This document shows positions 31,880 to 43,180 of a DNA stretch of 64,000 bases, piece by piece; the stretch's first letter is position 1, and each line of letters opens with the position of its first letter. The stretch covers positions 14,077,460-14,141,459 of the forward strand of contig CM057233.1 in the NCBI GenBank assembly GCA_029891385.1, read 5' to 3'. This stretch comes from Erythroxylum novogranatense. Lineage: Eukaryota > Streptophyta > Magnoliopsida > Malpighiales > Erythroxylaceae. Under the pieces are notes generated by a model. That model ran no database searches. It had not been told where the DNA came from and worked only from the letters and a program-made list of their open reading frames with translations. A program made the translations under genes and the position numbers.

Positions 31880-32782
31880 TTAAGGCATAGTCATCAAAAC
31901 TTTAGATAGCTCTGAAAGATCAGCAAGATTTGCTGAGGAATCAGATGAAGGAGAAACATCTGGTTCATATGATGACTCTGAAGATGGTTGTTCCTCTGAA
32001 GCGATGAGATTTTGCTCATCTGAACAACTAGATGGTATTGCAGAGAATTCAGATATGTTATTTTCCGATTCAGTTCTATCCACATTAGAACTGGAAGATT
32101 CTGCAAGAGTTGAAGAACTAGATAGTTCTGGTAGAGGCTTCAGTACCTCTGGTGTCAGAGTAGCTATATACTCTGTCTGTTTAGCTTTATCCTTCCCAAG
32201 TGAAGTGTTGGAAGGTTGAACTGGTGCTAGTGGTGGAGACTCTGGAGGAGTTTGTATCCTTAGAGGGTTTCTCCTCTGTTCTTCAGTTGGTTCAAAAGGT
32301 CGATGTGAAGTAGAAGCTTCATGAACTTTTGAAGAATGATCAGAAGAACGATCAGACACTCTATGCTTATGCACATGATCAGATGTAGGCTTTGACTTTG
32401 ATCGTCGAGATTTTTCTTGAGATGTCTGAGGATGAACATACTGTCTAATCAAAGGGTAATTAAATTTAAAAACCTTTGAGTAGTCAGCTTTTTCTGGATA
32501 CCGTTGATACGTAGGTGTTGGATATGATGGCTGTAGAGTCGAGAACTCTGAAGACATGGAGCCATATATCTGTTGAGATTGAGAAGCATGCATGTCTGCT
32601 TCCATTTGTTGTACAGTCCTTTGTATCTCTTGTATCTTTCTAATTTTCAAGTCAAAATCTGGCCCAATTTGTCGGGCTGCGATGTAGTGCTTAAGTTCAG
32701 CATCCAATTGTTGGATTTGAGTTTTATAAGATCGATACATCTTCTGGATCTGTTTCGCAACAGAATTGAGTTGTTTATGCAT
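31880..32782 (-). pseudogene. Viral polyprotein linker with predicted coiled coil
   Basis: The first 75 or so residues (from MHKQLNSVAKQIQKMYRSYK) are rich in heptad-spaced Leu, Ile and Met and look like a coiled coil. The rest is Ser/Pro/Glu-rich and low in complexity. In related viruses this zone lies between movement and coat proteins and has been compared with virion-associated or aphid-factor-like proteins; I cannot assign it firmly. Confidence 0.6.
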
Positions 32783-32898
32783 AGCAGTATTTTGCTATCC
32801 GATTCCATCCAGCTTGGAATCTATCCTTTTCAGAACTTTGTTCTGTGCTACTGCATTTGAAGTTTGTCAGTTAAGAATTTCATCATTAGGATTTGAAA

Positions 32899-33984
32899 TC
32901 AGATTACCTTGTGATGTAATTCCTGAAGCTTGGATATAAGGGTTGGAGATAACCCGCTGTGAATCATCAGTACTCCTTGAAGTTGAGGAAAGTTATCCTC
33001 ATCTGATAGAACCATCATGCAAGGTTGAGGAGTGGGAGATTGAACAGGAATTGCAGGCTTAACTGTTTGCAACTTAGATCTGCACGATCCACCAGTAGAT
33101 CTGTACGGATCTGACTTATGATAAAGAGACGACCTGAGCATCTTCATAGTAGAAGACTTTGGTCTAGATGGTATTGTGAGTAGACCCTTATGATCGTCTG
33201 GATCTGAATTCTCATGGTGAGGACTATACTCACGAGAAGGCAAGCACCTAGATTTGGGCTTGGATTTCTTCTTCCTTCTCCTGTGATATCTAGGATCATT
33301 GTCGTCTGAGTCTGACTCGAGGTTGAGATAGATCTCACAATCTGATTCGCACATTGTTGGGTCGACATCCCATACAAAATGTCCACGATGATGACTTACA
33401 TAGACTGGATCTTCATTAGGCTTGAAATAATGAATTGGAGGATCGTCTACACCTTCCGTATGTGAGAATACGGGCTGGATCTTAAGGCTTTGAGCCCCAA
33501 ATGATAGATCTGGTCGATCTGATGTACTGGGCTTAGAACATGTTGCCCTGGATGATAGATATGTTAGATCTTGAGGATCTATGGGCTGGATCATCAAGAT
33601 AGAACCTGATGTCGAAGGACCAGGCGTGTCGTCGCAAGATCTGGAGTAGATGGACTTTACTGAGCCATCTGTCAATGTCCTCAGAATCGGAGGAGTTGTC
33701 ATATGAAAAGAATGTCTATGAGGTGCATGGAATACCTTCTGGTAGTTGGTAATCCATTCCGTAGGCATAATCTTTTCAAGCTCCTGTGCTGGTAACTGCT
33801 TCGGGATCTAGAGGATAGTTGTCTGATTATTTAGAGTATCAGCAACCATGTATAGTGCATCCGAAGTAGAGTTGAGAAAATTGACGTCCAACGTATGATT
33901 CTGAAGACGATAGATCATCTGGTGATGAAGAGTAACCATGATGGCTGTTGGATCTTGATCTGCTCCAGTGATCTGAATCTGAAC
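32899..33984 (-). pseudogene. Viral movement protein C-terminus and acidic linker
   Basis: 33769-33984 translates as continuation of the movement protein (MIYRLQNHTLDVNFLN and MVADTLNNQTTILYI), with a stop near 33808. The open frame 32899-33768 then begins at an internal Met and is Ser/Pro/Asp-rich, without a recognisable fold. The two read as one degraded segment of the polyprotein. Confidence 0.6.
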
Positions 33985-34572
33985 TTATAGACGTTCAGAT
34001 AGAGTAGGATCATCCAACCTGATGGTGAAATCAGGTGCTATGGTCAGTATCACACTCCCTTTGTCAAGTGTTGTCAGTAAGGTACCGATCAAAGCATTTT
34101 GGTACGTTGTGTAGGCAGTGTCTAAGAGAGAGATCCTGGCAGTCGCAGGTATTCCCTTTCTTCCATGCAAAGTAAAAACAAGGCGTATAGCTCCAACATG
34201 AAGATGTGTATGACTTTGCTCTCTCCAAAGAGAGATCAGCTCCTTTGGTATCTCCAGCTTTACGTATTGTTCTGCTGTTATAGATCTGAGACCACACTGT
34301 TCCAATTTGGAACTCTGGATGATTTCCTTTACATGAGGCCGACTAGTAGAAAGCACACTCCTAATACTTCTCGTCCATGAACGGTCACGAGAATATATGC
34401 TATAAGGACTAAGCAAAGGTAAAGAAGACTCACAAACACGATTTTCTACAGGCATATGAGTAATCTCAACTAGATTTTCTATTTTTTGTGATAAAACACG
34501 CTTTACACTCCTAGGTAAAGATGCTAAAGACAAGCTAGAAGATAAATGAACTGGATCTGAAGAATCCATCAC
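33985..34572 (-). pseudogene. Viral movement protein segment (30K superfamily)
   Basis: The core LHVGAIRLVFTLHGRKG, followed by ARISLLDTAY and a strand-rich end (GSVILTIAPDF), matches the 30K-superfamily movement proteins of Caulimoviridae, which open plasmodesmata for cell-to-cell spread. It is the first frame of the viral relic and ends in a premature stop at 33985, after which related sequence continues. The Met at 34572 is a plausible start. Confidence 0.82.
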
Positions 34573-35939
34573 TCTTATGCAACTTCTTCTTTTACTTCCC
34601 CTGGGTGAAAAGATGCGAAGGTATGTTTCCCTAGGAAATTGTAATGTTGTATATTTTGTATAAGTTTAGATTTTACTAATGAAATTCCATCTATTTTTTC
34701 AAAAAACAGTTAATTCCCTCCTTCACAATTAAGTTTTACATTATACTGAATGTACAAAACATGCAAGAATAATGAAAAACATAGAAAACAATGAAAAGGA
34801 GGTAAGGATAAATTGTATGCCTTTAATAATAAGTGAATCGTCGATGTTGTCTAGTCCCATAAATATTTGTCCATAAGTAGTACAATATAATCTCTATTTT
34901 GGTGCATAAGGGTGATTTGCAATTTAGGTAATGTTTCATATGTAACCTCTAGAATTCCATCAAGTCTCATCCTAAAGAAGAATAACCGTGATCAAATAGT
35001 GGAAAAATATAAAGATAAACCTAAATCCATGATTTTAAGACTATAAAAACAACTTAAAACTATTGCTAAAGATCATAAAACTATCAAACTAAAATGAAAT
35101 TCTAAGTACTAGGTTTTCTCCCAATAGTCTTTTTGTTGGACTCCTCGTGCCATTCATTTATCCAAAATCCTTAATTGAAGGCTTGATTATACTATTTTTC
35201 CTAATCAATGACTCATTTACTTCTAGTTATATCACATGATTTATTAAAATAGAGTTACACTTCTTCTGTTTTTCTCTTGATATGATATAAGCTTCTGGTG
35301 GCTCTTAAGTGATTATTTCCTATATAGTAGGAGAAGTATCAGAATCAACCACATATATTTAGAAATAAGTACCATCTTTGTCAAGGAAATTTTTTTATGG
35401 ATTTGGATATTTCAAAATCTACTTTCTTAGTTCTTACCTTTAGGATTAGTGTTCCATCATACACATCTATTATATCCAAGCACAAGTAAACTGCTCTCAA
35501 AATAATGATAAAAAGCATAACCTAGTTAGCAATTATCATTACTACTAATGTTTTTATCTTTGGAGATATTAGTAAATTAATATCTGAAAGATCAAGCTAA
35601 ATAGAATGGTAAAGTGAGAAAAAGGATCCATTTGAATCAATTAAGAAATCAAAGGATAAAGAAAATGAGAACTATGGAGAACATATGCAATTCAAATAAA
35701 GAGGAACCAAACATATCAATTCTTGAGCAAATCATTATAATCTTACTTGTAACCTTATTTTAATTATTTCAATGAATTAGGGGTTCAGTCATTGCAAAAT
35801 TATTTTTTGAATGTTAAAATTAAATTCATAACCAAAGAGTTTTAGACATAGAAGAACAAAAGAAGCAAGGTAGCTAGTAAAATTACAACTAGAACAACAC
35901 TATATTGAGGTATTGATGGTTAAGTTACAAACACTGTCT
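34573..35939. other. Intergenic, nothing recognised
   Basis: AT-rich sequence with no open frame of interest, no LTR termini and no convincing terminal repeats. The first 100 bp may be viral leader. Confidence 0.5.
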
Positions 35940-36420
35940 ACATCTCAATCCCACCGAAATTTCAAATGTCAGGTTCCTTGCTAGAATTGTTAGGCTTAGC
36001 CTTAGCCTTGGCCTTAGCATAACCTTGCCTTAACTTGATTGAACATCCACTTCCTTGATTCCAAATATTACATTATTTCTTTCTTTCTATATGTGGTAAG
36101 TGATCATTCCAAATGGTAACCTGAAGATCTAGCTTCCTGTCACCATTACTCTTGAAATTTGCACTTTTTACCCAAGTTAGTGTATTCCTCCAACTTCTAC
36201 TTGGGCGTTTTATTCCAAGGATGGCTAGTAGATGGTTCCACAGAGCTGAGGAAAATGCACATGAGAAGAATAGGTAGTCATATATTTCCTACTCAGCTTC
36301 GCACAAAACATAGATAAGATCTTCAACATGGAACTTCAGTCTATCTCCAGTGTATAATCAATTTCATATATTAAATAATGTATAAATCCTATCATAATAA
36401 AGAGAAATTTTTTACCATTA
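35940..36420 (-). pseudogene. LINE 3' relic with zf-RVT-like domain
   Basis: The minus strand encodes, with stops, VEDLIYVLCEAE, then YDYLFFSCAFSSALWNHLLA and DLQVTIWNDHLPHIERKK. This follows the cysteine- and tryptophan-bearing zf-RVT pattern found after the reverse transcriptase in plant L1-type LINEs. It is heavily degraded. Confidence 0.65.
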
Positions 36421-38848
36421 AAGAAAACAAATCAATCTTCAAACAAATTTTTGAAATGATTTTAACAGGAGCATAAACAAATTTTGCATTTTGATCTTTG
36501 AAGAAATTGCTAGACTTTAAAATTTTATTTTAGAAAGTTTAGTTGACAGGTACGGTGAATTTGGGTGACTAATGTTAAGGTTTTTGATAAACTTATCAAC
36601 TAGTGTGGTAAATATGGTTGACCGTTTTCTTTTGAAAAATATAACACAAGTTCATAAACCCATCTGGAGAGTGAATATAAGTCAAGAGTTATTTCATTTG
36701 AACTACTATAAATCGATTTTATCTCTCTTTACTCTCTTTTACAATTACTGTGTTTGTTATAAAATCATTGAATGAAAGTCATGGTCATTCATTAGTTTAG
36801 AAACAGAGCAAAAGTGAACACATATTTATGAATAAGATAGAAAGTAACTACAATCTAAAGACTAACACTTCTGACTTAATAAATTTATTTTAAAGAAATT
36901 GTTCAAGAGTTTTTAATAAATCTATAAAACTTGTCGTAGCATAAGCTCTTTTATCTTGTTTTGTTTAGAATAACAAGTTCCTGATACATCTTGCAGAAGC
37001 ATCAATAAACTGCAGACATATAGAGGACAGAAAAATTCACAATCATTTGCCATATTTTATGAATCGTTTGGTTTTATGGGATGCAATACAGTATAATAGA
37101 CTAGTTAAGACATATATCCCTATAATCTCAAATCATTATGGTGAGATCAATTTGAACTGTTGTTGTATTAGGAAGACGGAAGGAAATTTCCCATATATTA
37201 TTAACAGCAATTGAAACGGTGTAAGATTTATATAAGCATATTCAAAATAAAGGATATGAAACTACTCAAAACATAACTACAAATATTTGTGGGAGATGCA
37301 AGATCTAATGGAATAATATATGAGTTATATTTTTTAAATTTAGAAATATTTAAAAGAAACTTACGTGATCCTTCGCGATGGTTCTTTTGAAATTATTTTC
37401 CCTTGATCAATCAGCATGTGAAGTAGGTTATTAACCTCAGGAGTCCAATATATAGTTTTTTACCTCATCATGCGATAGACAAGGAAGAAACATTGCAGAT
37501 CTGCAAGGCATATTCTGATAGTTACATATCCTAAACACTTCGTACATGACTATGAAAGAATTGGCTATAAAACTAAAAGCAACTTGTCCAGAATTTCCTT
37601 TGAGAACATCCAGTTCCATCTACTCACATTAGCAGAACATGTCATGGATTTGAAAGTTCAAGCATGTATTACGAGGCACAATTGGTGTTAGTTATCCAAA
37701 AAACTCTTTCATCATAAGTAAATCCCACCGTCCACCTGTTTCAACTACTGCTCCCTACTCTGCCTGAGCTCACTAATTTTTACGAAACTAATCATAGAAG
37801 AAAAGACCATCTGGTTGCTTTTTGATAATGAGATTCCACTAAAATCCAATAGAAGCCCTCCATTTGAAGATGGGAACTGGGAAGCCATGTCTGAACAGTT
37901 TCTAACACGCAAATCCAGTAGCATAGCATGGTCTTTTACAGTTTCAGCCTTTCTATAAGAAAAGATTCAGCAACCAGTGGAGGGAAAAGATTGAAAAGTA
38001 CATGACTTCAAAAAACTCCTTCCACACCATGTATAAGTGATTTCTTTTTCAAAATCATCATTCCAAATAATTACCAAACAAACATAAGAAGCAACCAAAC
38101 CATTGTTTCAATAATATTACTTCTTGTGCTTCCACATATAAAACAACAAATATCATTGATTATTGCTACGCATTTGTAGAATCATAAGGAGAGAAACCAT
38201 GTATTTCCCATAATCATGCATCTTGATGAGAATTTTTTACCTCAGTATCCTTCAAAACTGCCAAAATATTTCTGCTACTCTAACCTTCTCCCGCATGAAC
38301 AGAAATTGTAACTATCAGCAATCACTGCATCTAAGAAATGCCAAGTAAACATTAGATGCAGAATCCAACAGCCATCAATTTAAACAGTATTACTTCTTGT
38401 GCTTTTGTTTAAGGATTTCAACATACATAGAAATAACAAAAATCGTACAATTGCACTATCACGAGAGGAAAATCATGCAACAATCTGAAACAGAAATTTT
38501 GGTAGGAACTTGTCCCTTCAATATCCCCCAAACTACCAAATACATTTCTCTTTCAAAATCTAAGCTACGCCTCTAATAACTTTAATAATCACTGTATGAG
38601 CATATGCCTCGATGAAATAGAAAGAAAACAATAGATAGCAATCAATGCAACCATTGTTTGAAATGATAACACCGCTTTTGTTTGATATCATTGAAGAATA
38701 TGGCACACAAAAGTGACAGAAACTGGTTAAAAAACCCATAATATATAAATTCACCTATGTTACAAACCTGTTACTTTGGCATCCTCACAATGGCCAAGCA
38801 CATTTTTGTTTCAAACTCCAAGCTTCCCCTTGATCTATAGAACTCTGA
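36421..38848. other. Intergenic, no gene; diverged tandem repeat near 38040-38820
   Basis: No gene is supported. A loose repeat with TTTCTxTTTCAAAATCTAAGC-like words recurs near 38041, 38270, 38545 and 38803. The last unit adjoins the stop codon of the PPR gene, so part of this may be its 3' UTR. Confidence 0.4.
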
Positions 38849-41239
38849 TTACCAGTAATCGCCGCAAGAGCATTTTCCATCCCTAAAGTGATGAAACCTC
38901 TTTCCATCTCTCACTACAATCTCTCTGTCCACAAGTTTAGACATATACTTGAATGCATTATGGCAATCACCACATATCCTTAGGTTCTTAAAAACTCTGA
39001 CTGTGGCTTGTCGAGGAAGCTTCATTAGGCCAAAAGCAACTGCAAGCTTCTCACTGTGAGTAGACAAGGCTGATTCCTTCTGGTCAAACTCCATATCATG
39101 CAACACAAACTTTGTATCAGGCACATAGCCTATTTTTCTCATTTCATGGACCATATTCTGAAGATAGTCATAAACTAGTTGGACCTCAGGGTGCACAGCA
39201 TCATCAACCAGGAAGACATGGACCTTACTATCAACCTCAATCCAACTACAGCCAGGCTCCTTCTTAATCCCCCGATCCCTCATTAACTTGCGCACCTTGG
39301 CCACATCTTCCCATCGACCCACTACAGCGTACATGTTTGACAACAATACATGAGTTCCATCATGTTGAGGTATCAATTGCAGGAGTCGGTCTGCAGCTTC
39401 AATTCCCAAATCGATATTCCCATGAATGCGACAGCCGGCAAGGAGAGCCTCCCATATTTGTACTCCAGGCTCAAAAGGCATTAATTTCATCACTTCCTTT
39501 GCCTCAGAGAATTTTCCAGCTCGACATAACAAATCAATCAGACGAGCATAATGATCTTCACCAGGGCTTATATTATAACACTTGTACATTATATCAAAAT
39601 ATTGACGCCCTTCGTTTACCAAACCTGCATGGCTACAAGCAGAGAGAACAGTGAGAAATGTAATACGATCAGGCAATATGCCAGCCTTCAACATCTGTTG
39701 AAAAAATTCAATTGCTTGGGCACCATGTCCATGTTGCCCAAGTGCAGCAATCATAGCATTCCATGATACAGAATCCACGCAAGGCATTTTAAGGAAAAGG
39801 CTATGCGCATCATCAACAACGCCACATCTTGCATACATAGTTATCAGTGCATTTCCCGCTGAAAGACTTGATTCAAAACCAAATCTGAGAAGTTGGGCAT
39901 GAAGCTGACGACCTTGCTCGAATGATCCGAGCACAGAACAAGAAGTAATTGCTCCTGCAAATGCATAATCACATGGTTTAAAACCAAGTAACTTCATCTG
40001 GTTGAACAACTTTAAACCCTCTTCTCCGCAACCACTATGTGCTAATCCTGATATCATCACGGTCCACGTCAAAAGGTTCTTCTCTGGCATTACCTCAAAA
40101 AAGTTTTTGGCTTCATCAATACGCCCAACATTTACATAGCCTGATAGAATTGCATTCCATGAGACAAGGTCTTGCACGGTCATCCTATTAAATATCTCAT
40201 GAGCTTGTTCAATTTTACCGCATCTCCAGTACAATGTGATTAAGGCATTATTAACAGGTAATGAAAATGCTGGTGTAGGCGTGACCACATTTTTTAGAAT
40301 ATAGGCATGAACCTGCTTTCCAAAGTTGAAGAAACCAGCATTTGCACAAGCACTAATCACGTTAGTGTAAGCGTACTCATCCAATTGAATTTCGGATGAA
40401 AGCATCTTTCTAAATACGTCCAGTGCTTCATGATATAACCCATGATGCATGTAACCAGACATCATCGCATTCCACCCGCCCCCGAATTTTTCATTCATCC
40501 CATCCAGTAACTCTTTCGCTGTAAGTAGATCATCATTCTTTACATACCCAGTAATCATTGTTGTCCACGACGGATCATCTCTCTCAGGCATCTCCTCAAA
40601 CAACTTCCTAGCAGCAACCATCAACGACGGCGACAATTGCAGTGAGGTTGCACATTTTATGTAAACAGACAACAATGCATTAAACACTGTAGAAGTAAGT
40701 CCTGCTCCCGACTTCACTACTGCACAGTGCAATTGTTGGCACTGCTTTACATTTTCTATGACAAGCGCCAAAGCACTAAGAACACTAGAAAACGAATAAT
40801 CATTAGCCCTAAAGCCATCCCTTCTCATATCACAGAACAGTTGAATTGCAGCGTGACCATCGTCATTATGCGAATAGGCAGTGATCATTGCATTATAAAA
40901 AACAGTATCTCTCATATGAAACGATGTCCCACCAAATATCTCTCCCGCAAGCTTCAATTTCCCCGCTGCAGAATACGCAGCAATCATTGTCGTTCTCGCA
41001 ATAACATCTGGTTGAGGGCATTCATCGAACAGGTACTGGGCATAGACAAGGTTGTACGATTTACAGTAAATGTCGACCAAACGATTGAATACATGCGCAC
41101 GTGGCTTGAACCCAGAAGCTATCATGTGGGCATGTACAGAACGTGCCAAGGTGTAAGAACTGGGGCTTCGTGCGGAGCACAAATGAAGTTGGACTGCGTA
41201 AAGGTTGGCCAGTGCACGGACAAAGTCTGGACTTTTCAT
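38849..41239 (-). CDS. DYW-class pentatricopeptide repeat protein, 796 aa, like At1g25360 (PCMP-H74)
   Basis: Single-exon gene, as usual for PLS-type PPRs. From about residue 45 to 600 it is built of P, L and S repeats (for example VFNRLVDIYCKSYNLVYAQYLF, cut here: VFNRLVDIYCK; LVSWNAILSGYV; VSWNAMIAALGQHGHG). E-type motifs follow (IWEALLAGCRIHGN). The DYW deaminase-like end has HSEKLAVAFGL, the Cys pair CGDCH and the terminal CSCGDYW, which supply the HxE and CxxC zinc ligands of a cytidine deaminase. Such proteins bind organellar RNA and direct C-to-U editing. The opening SPDFVRALANLYAVQLHLC aligns with Arabidopsis At1g25360 and length agrees (about 790). The editing site is unknown. The gene looks intact. 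Confidence 0.94.
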   Translation of the reverse strand: MKSPDFVRALANLYAVQLHLCSARSPSSYTLARSVHAHMIASGFKPRAHVFNRLVDIYCKSYNLVYAQYLFDECPQPDVIARTTMIAAYSAAGKLKLAGEIFGGTSFHMRDTVFYNAMITAYSHNDDGHAAIQLFCDMRRDGFRANDYSFSSVLSALALVIENVKQCQQLHCAVVKSGAGLTSTVFNALLSVYIKCATSLQLSPSLMVAARKLFEEMPERDDPSWTTMITGYVKNDDLLTAKELLDGMNEKFGGGWNAMMSGYMHHGLYHEALDVFRKMLSSEIQLDEYAYTNVISACANAGFFNFGKQVHAYILKNVVTPTPAFSLPVNNALITLYWRCGKIEQAHEIFNRMTVQDLVSWNAILSGYVNVGRIDEAKNFFEVMPEKNLLTWTVMISGLAHSGCGEEGLKLFNQMKLLGFKPCDYAFAGAITSCSVLGSFEQGRQLHAQLLRFGFESSLSAGNALITMYARCGVVDDAHSLFLKMPCVDSVSWNAMIAALGQHGHGAQAIEFFQQMLKAGILPDRITFLTVLSACSHAGLVNEGRQYFDIMYKCYNISPGEDHYARLIDLLCRAGKFSEAKEVMKLMPFEPGVQIWEALLAGCRIHGNIDLGIEAADRLLQLIPQHDGTHVLLSNMYAVVGRWEDVAKVRKLMRDRGIKKEPGCSWIEVDSKVHVFLVDDAVHPEVQLVYDYLQNMVHEMRKIGYVPDTKFVLHDMEFDQKESALSTHSEKLAVAFGLMKLPRQATVRVFKNLRICGDCHNAFKYMSKLVDREIVVRDGKRFHHFRDGKCSCGDYW

Positions 41240-41699
41240 GCTTAAAAGAATACGAGATGGAGAAGAAGAAATATACCAGCGAGGAGGATCGTAAAAAGGT
41301 TTTCATGGCTTAAACAAGAGAAATCTCCATTCCCAATAATCCTTTAAATACAATATTTGATGTTAGAATGAAGAGGACCAAGCACATTCAAAACGGGCTA
41401 CATAAGCATCTAGGAGACACGGCATTATCTTCTAGACCACAATACAATCAGTTGACTAGCAAAAAAGAACGCGGTTACTTAGCTACTTCTGGAGATAGAA
41501 GACAGGAGATAAGTCAGATCAAATGACTGAAGGTGAGCATCTCAGCTTACATTCCACTTCAGTTCTAGATCCCTAACAAGTTCACATCCACCGCGGTTCC
41601 TGTTAAAGAAGTTTCAGTCTTTGTATCCATCATAACAGTTGAGGTGGAGACTCTTGGTAACAATTTACTCCCTCTATGACACATATATTCCATGGCTAA
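41240..41699. other. 5' flank of the PPR gene, nothing else recognised
   Basis: No open frame or repeat border seen. It should contain the PPR promoter, but I see no clear TATA element that decides a start site. Confidence 0.4.
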
Positions 41700-43180
41700 G
41701 ATTGAGAGGTCATGAAGGTTAATGTACCTAACTCCTAAGGCCTAATTGATAATTATGTCCCAGGAACTTGGTTGAAATTGAAGGTGAAACCAAAAAGCTC
41801 CAATGAAGATGACTATTTTACAAGGAGGAGTGTGCATCTGTATGTTCCTATTTGTTCAGGGCAGGCGGCTTGAACTATGATTTGGTCCGGCATATTAACA
41901 TGCATCTCCAAAAAAGTCGGAATATGGACATACTAATAAGTATAGGTGATTCATTGTCTCAGGATTATCTTGGTAGAGATAGAGAGGAAATTAGAGGACC
42001 ATGTCATTCTATACAAGGTTATGAGGCTTCTTTTAACCACCGTCAAGAGGATAAAGGAAACCTTTGGTACATGTCCTTTAAGCCACACTAGCTTATATTA
42101 GGGAATTTCTTAAAGAGAGGGATTCAATTATGAGACACAAGAGAAAGGGTACAAATCCTCTGTACCTTTACTCTGTACCTATTCTGTCCCTTTTGATCTC
42201 AACCATCCAATATAATGCATTGGATGGTTGAGATCCAAAGGGGACAGGAGGTATTGGGTAAAAGGGGATAGAGGATCTGCCCCTCAAGAGAAACTTCTTA
42301 GACTTGTTTGTGAGCCCGACAATAGTATCCCTCATAGAGAGGATAGGAGTATAGCTTGGAAATTCTACACGTGTATTGGACATACCTCTTTGTCATGAAT
42401 AAATGTCAAACTCTCTTAGCAATGAGTACTTTATTTGTAGTTTGAATGCACTTTATTCTTAGCCTCCTTCACCTTTGGGAAGGCAAACATCTTTCCGTCT
42501 GATTTTGGAAGCACCTTGTAGGGAAGTAGATCTACTCTATAGAAAATTCTTAAGGATTCTATCGATATCCTTATTGACTTGATTGGTCAAGAAAATGTGG
42601 GAACTCTACTAAAGAAACACTTTATTAAGCATAGAAGAAATCATCTTCCATTATAAGAGAAAATCTTGCTTTTGCAAATGCTATTTTTTTTTCAAGATTG
42701 CATCAAATAGGGCCACACAATCAACGTAAGTGAGGCTAGAGGTTGAAATAGGTATGCATAGGTGCTTAAAGAGAGCTTTGCTTATTTGAAAACCAAATAA
42801 TAGCACTAGTTCTTGTTCCAAGGAGCTAAAGGTGAAAGCAACATAAATTTGGCTTTTCCTCGTATTGATTAAGTGTCCATTAAGTTCAATAAATTATTGG
42901 AGATATTTAGTGAGAGCTTATATAGAATATTTATCCTCATCAAACATTAGCATTAAATCACTAGCAAAACAAAAATTTAAGAGCTTCAAGTTCTTACACT
43001 TATATTGATATTTGAAGGGCTTCCTTTGTGAAATGTTGAAAGAGATTAACCTAGTTAGCATTCCAATGACAAGAGGAAAAAAAAGGTGATAAATGATCAC
43101 CTTGTCTAATCCCTTTAGCGCCTTTGAACATAGGGTTGGCTTCACCTTTTGTTCAAAACAATTAAGATCATCAATCATTA
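41700..43180 (-). pseudogene. LINE (L1-type) reverse-transcriptase and zf-RVT relic
   Basis: The minus strand carries a degraded LINE in order. 42918-43178 has LFFPLVIGMLTRLISF and LLNFCFASDLMLMFDED, the counterpart of the LSPYLF and FADDLLLF blocks. 42400-42650 has DIDRILKNFL and KDVCLPKGEGG, typical of the thumb and connection. Near 42000 are DNPETMNHLYL and CPYSDF, zf-RVT-like. Stops and frameshifts are frequent. A MITE interrupts it at 42147-42284. Confidence 0.75.
42147..42284. mobile_element. Mutator-type MITE, 138 bp, with 9-bp target duplication
   Basis: The two halves form a long imperfect hairpin whose centre is GATCTCAACCATCCAAT... paired with ATTGGATGGTTGAGATC. Ends are GGGTACAAATCCTCTGTACC and, as complement, AGGGGCAGATCCTCTATCCC. 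The direct repeat CAAGAGAAA flanks it exactly (42138-42146 and 42285-42293); a 9-bp duplication is the Mutator superfamily length. Confidence 0.82.

Larger units (their letters stand above)
23341..34572 (-). other. Endogenous pararetrovirus (Caulimoviridae), degraded, split by a solo LTR
   Basis: Read on the minus strand the order is movement protein, acidic and Ser-rich linker, coiled-coil segment, coat-protein-like region, CCHC knuckle, aspartic protease, reverse transcriptase, RNase H, then a further domain. That single-polyprotein order and the absence of integrase identify a plant pararetrovirus rather than an LTR element. Stops and frameshifts separate the segments, and a 4069-bp LTR interrupts the protease, so the copy is defective. 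The layout is closest to petuvirus- and florendovirus-type genomes; the genus is uncertain without a phylogeny. No flanking long direct repeat was seen. Confidence 0.85.

Noticed and set aside
23341..34572. A Gypsy retrotransposon instead of a pararetrovirus
   Set aside because: A 30K-type movement protein is present, integrase is absent, and no LTR pair bounds the coding region.
40727..41245. 172-residue plus-strand frame opposite the PPR gene
   Set aside because: It is the complement of strongly coding sequence and has no independent similarity.
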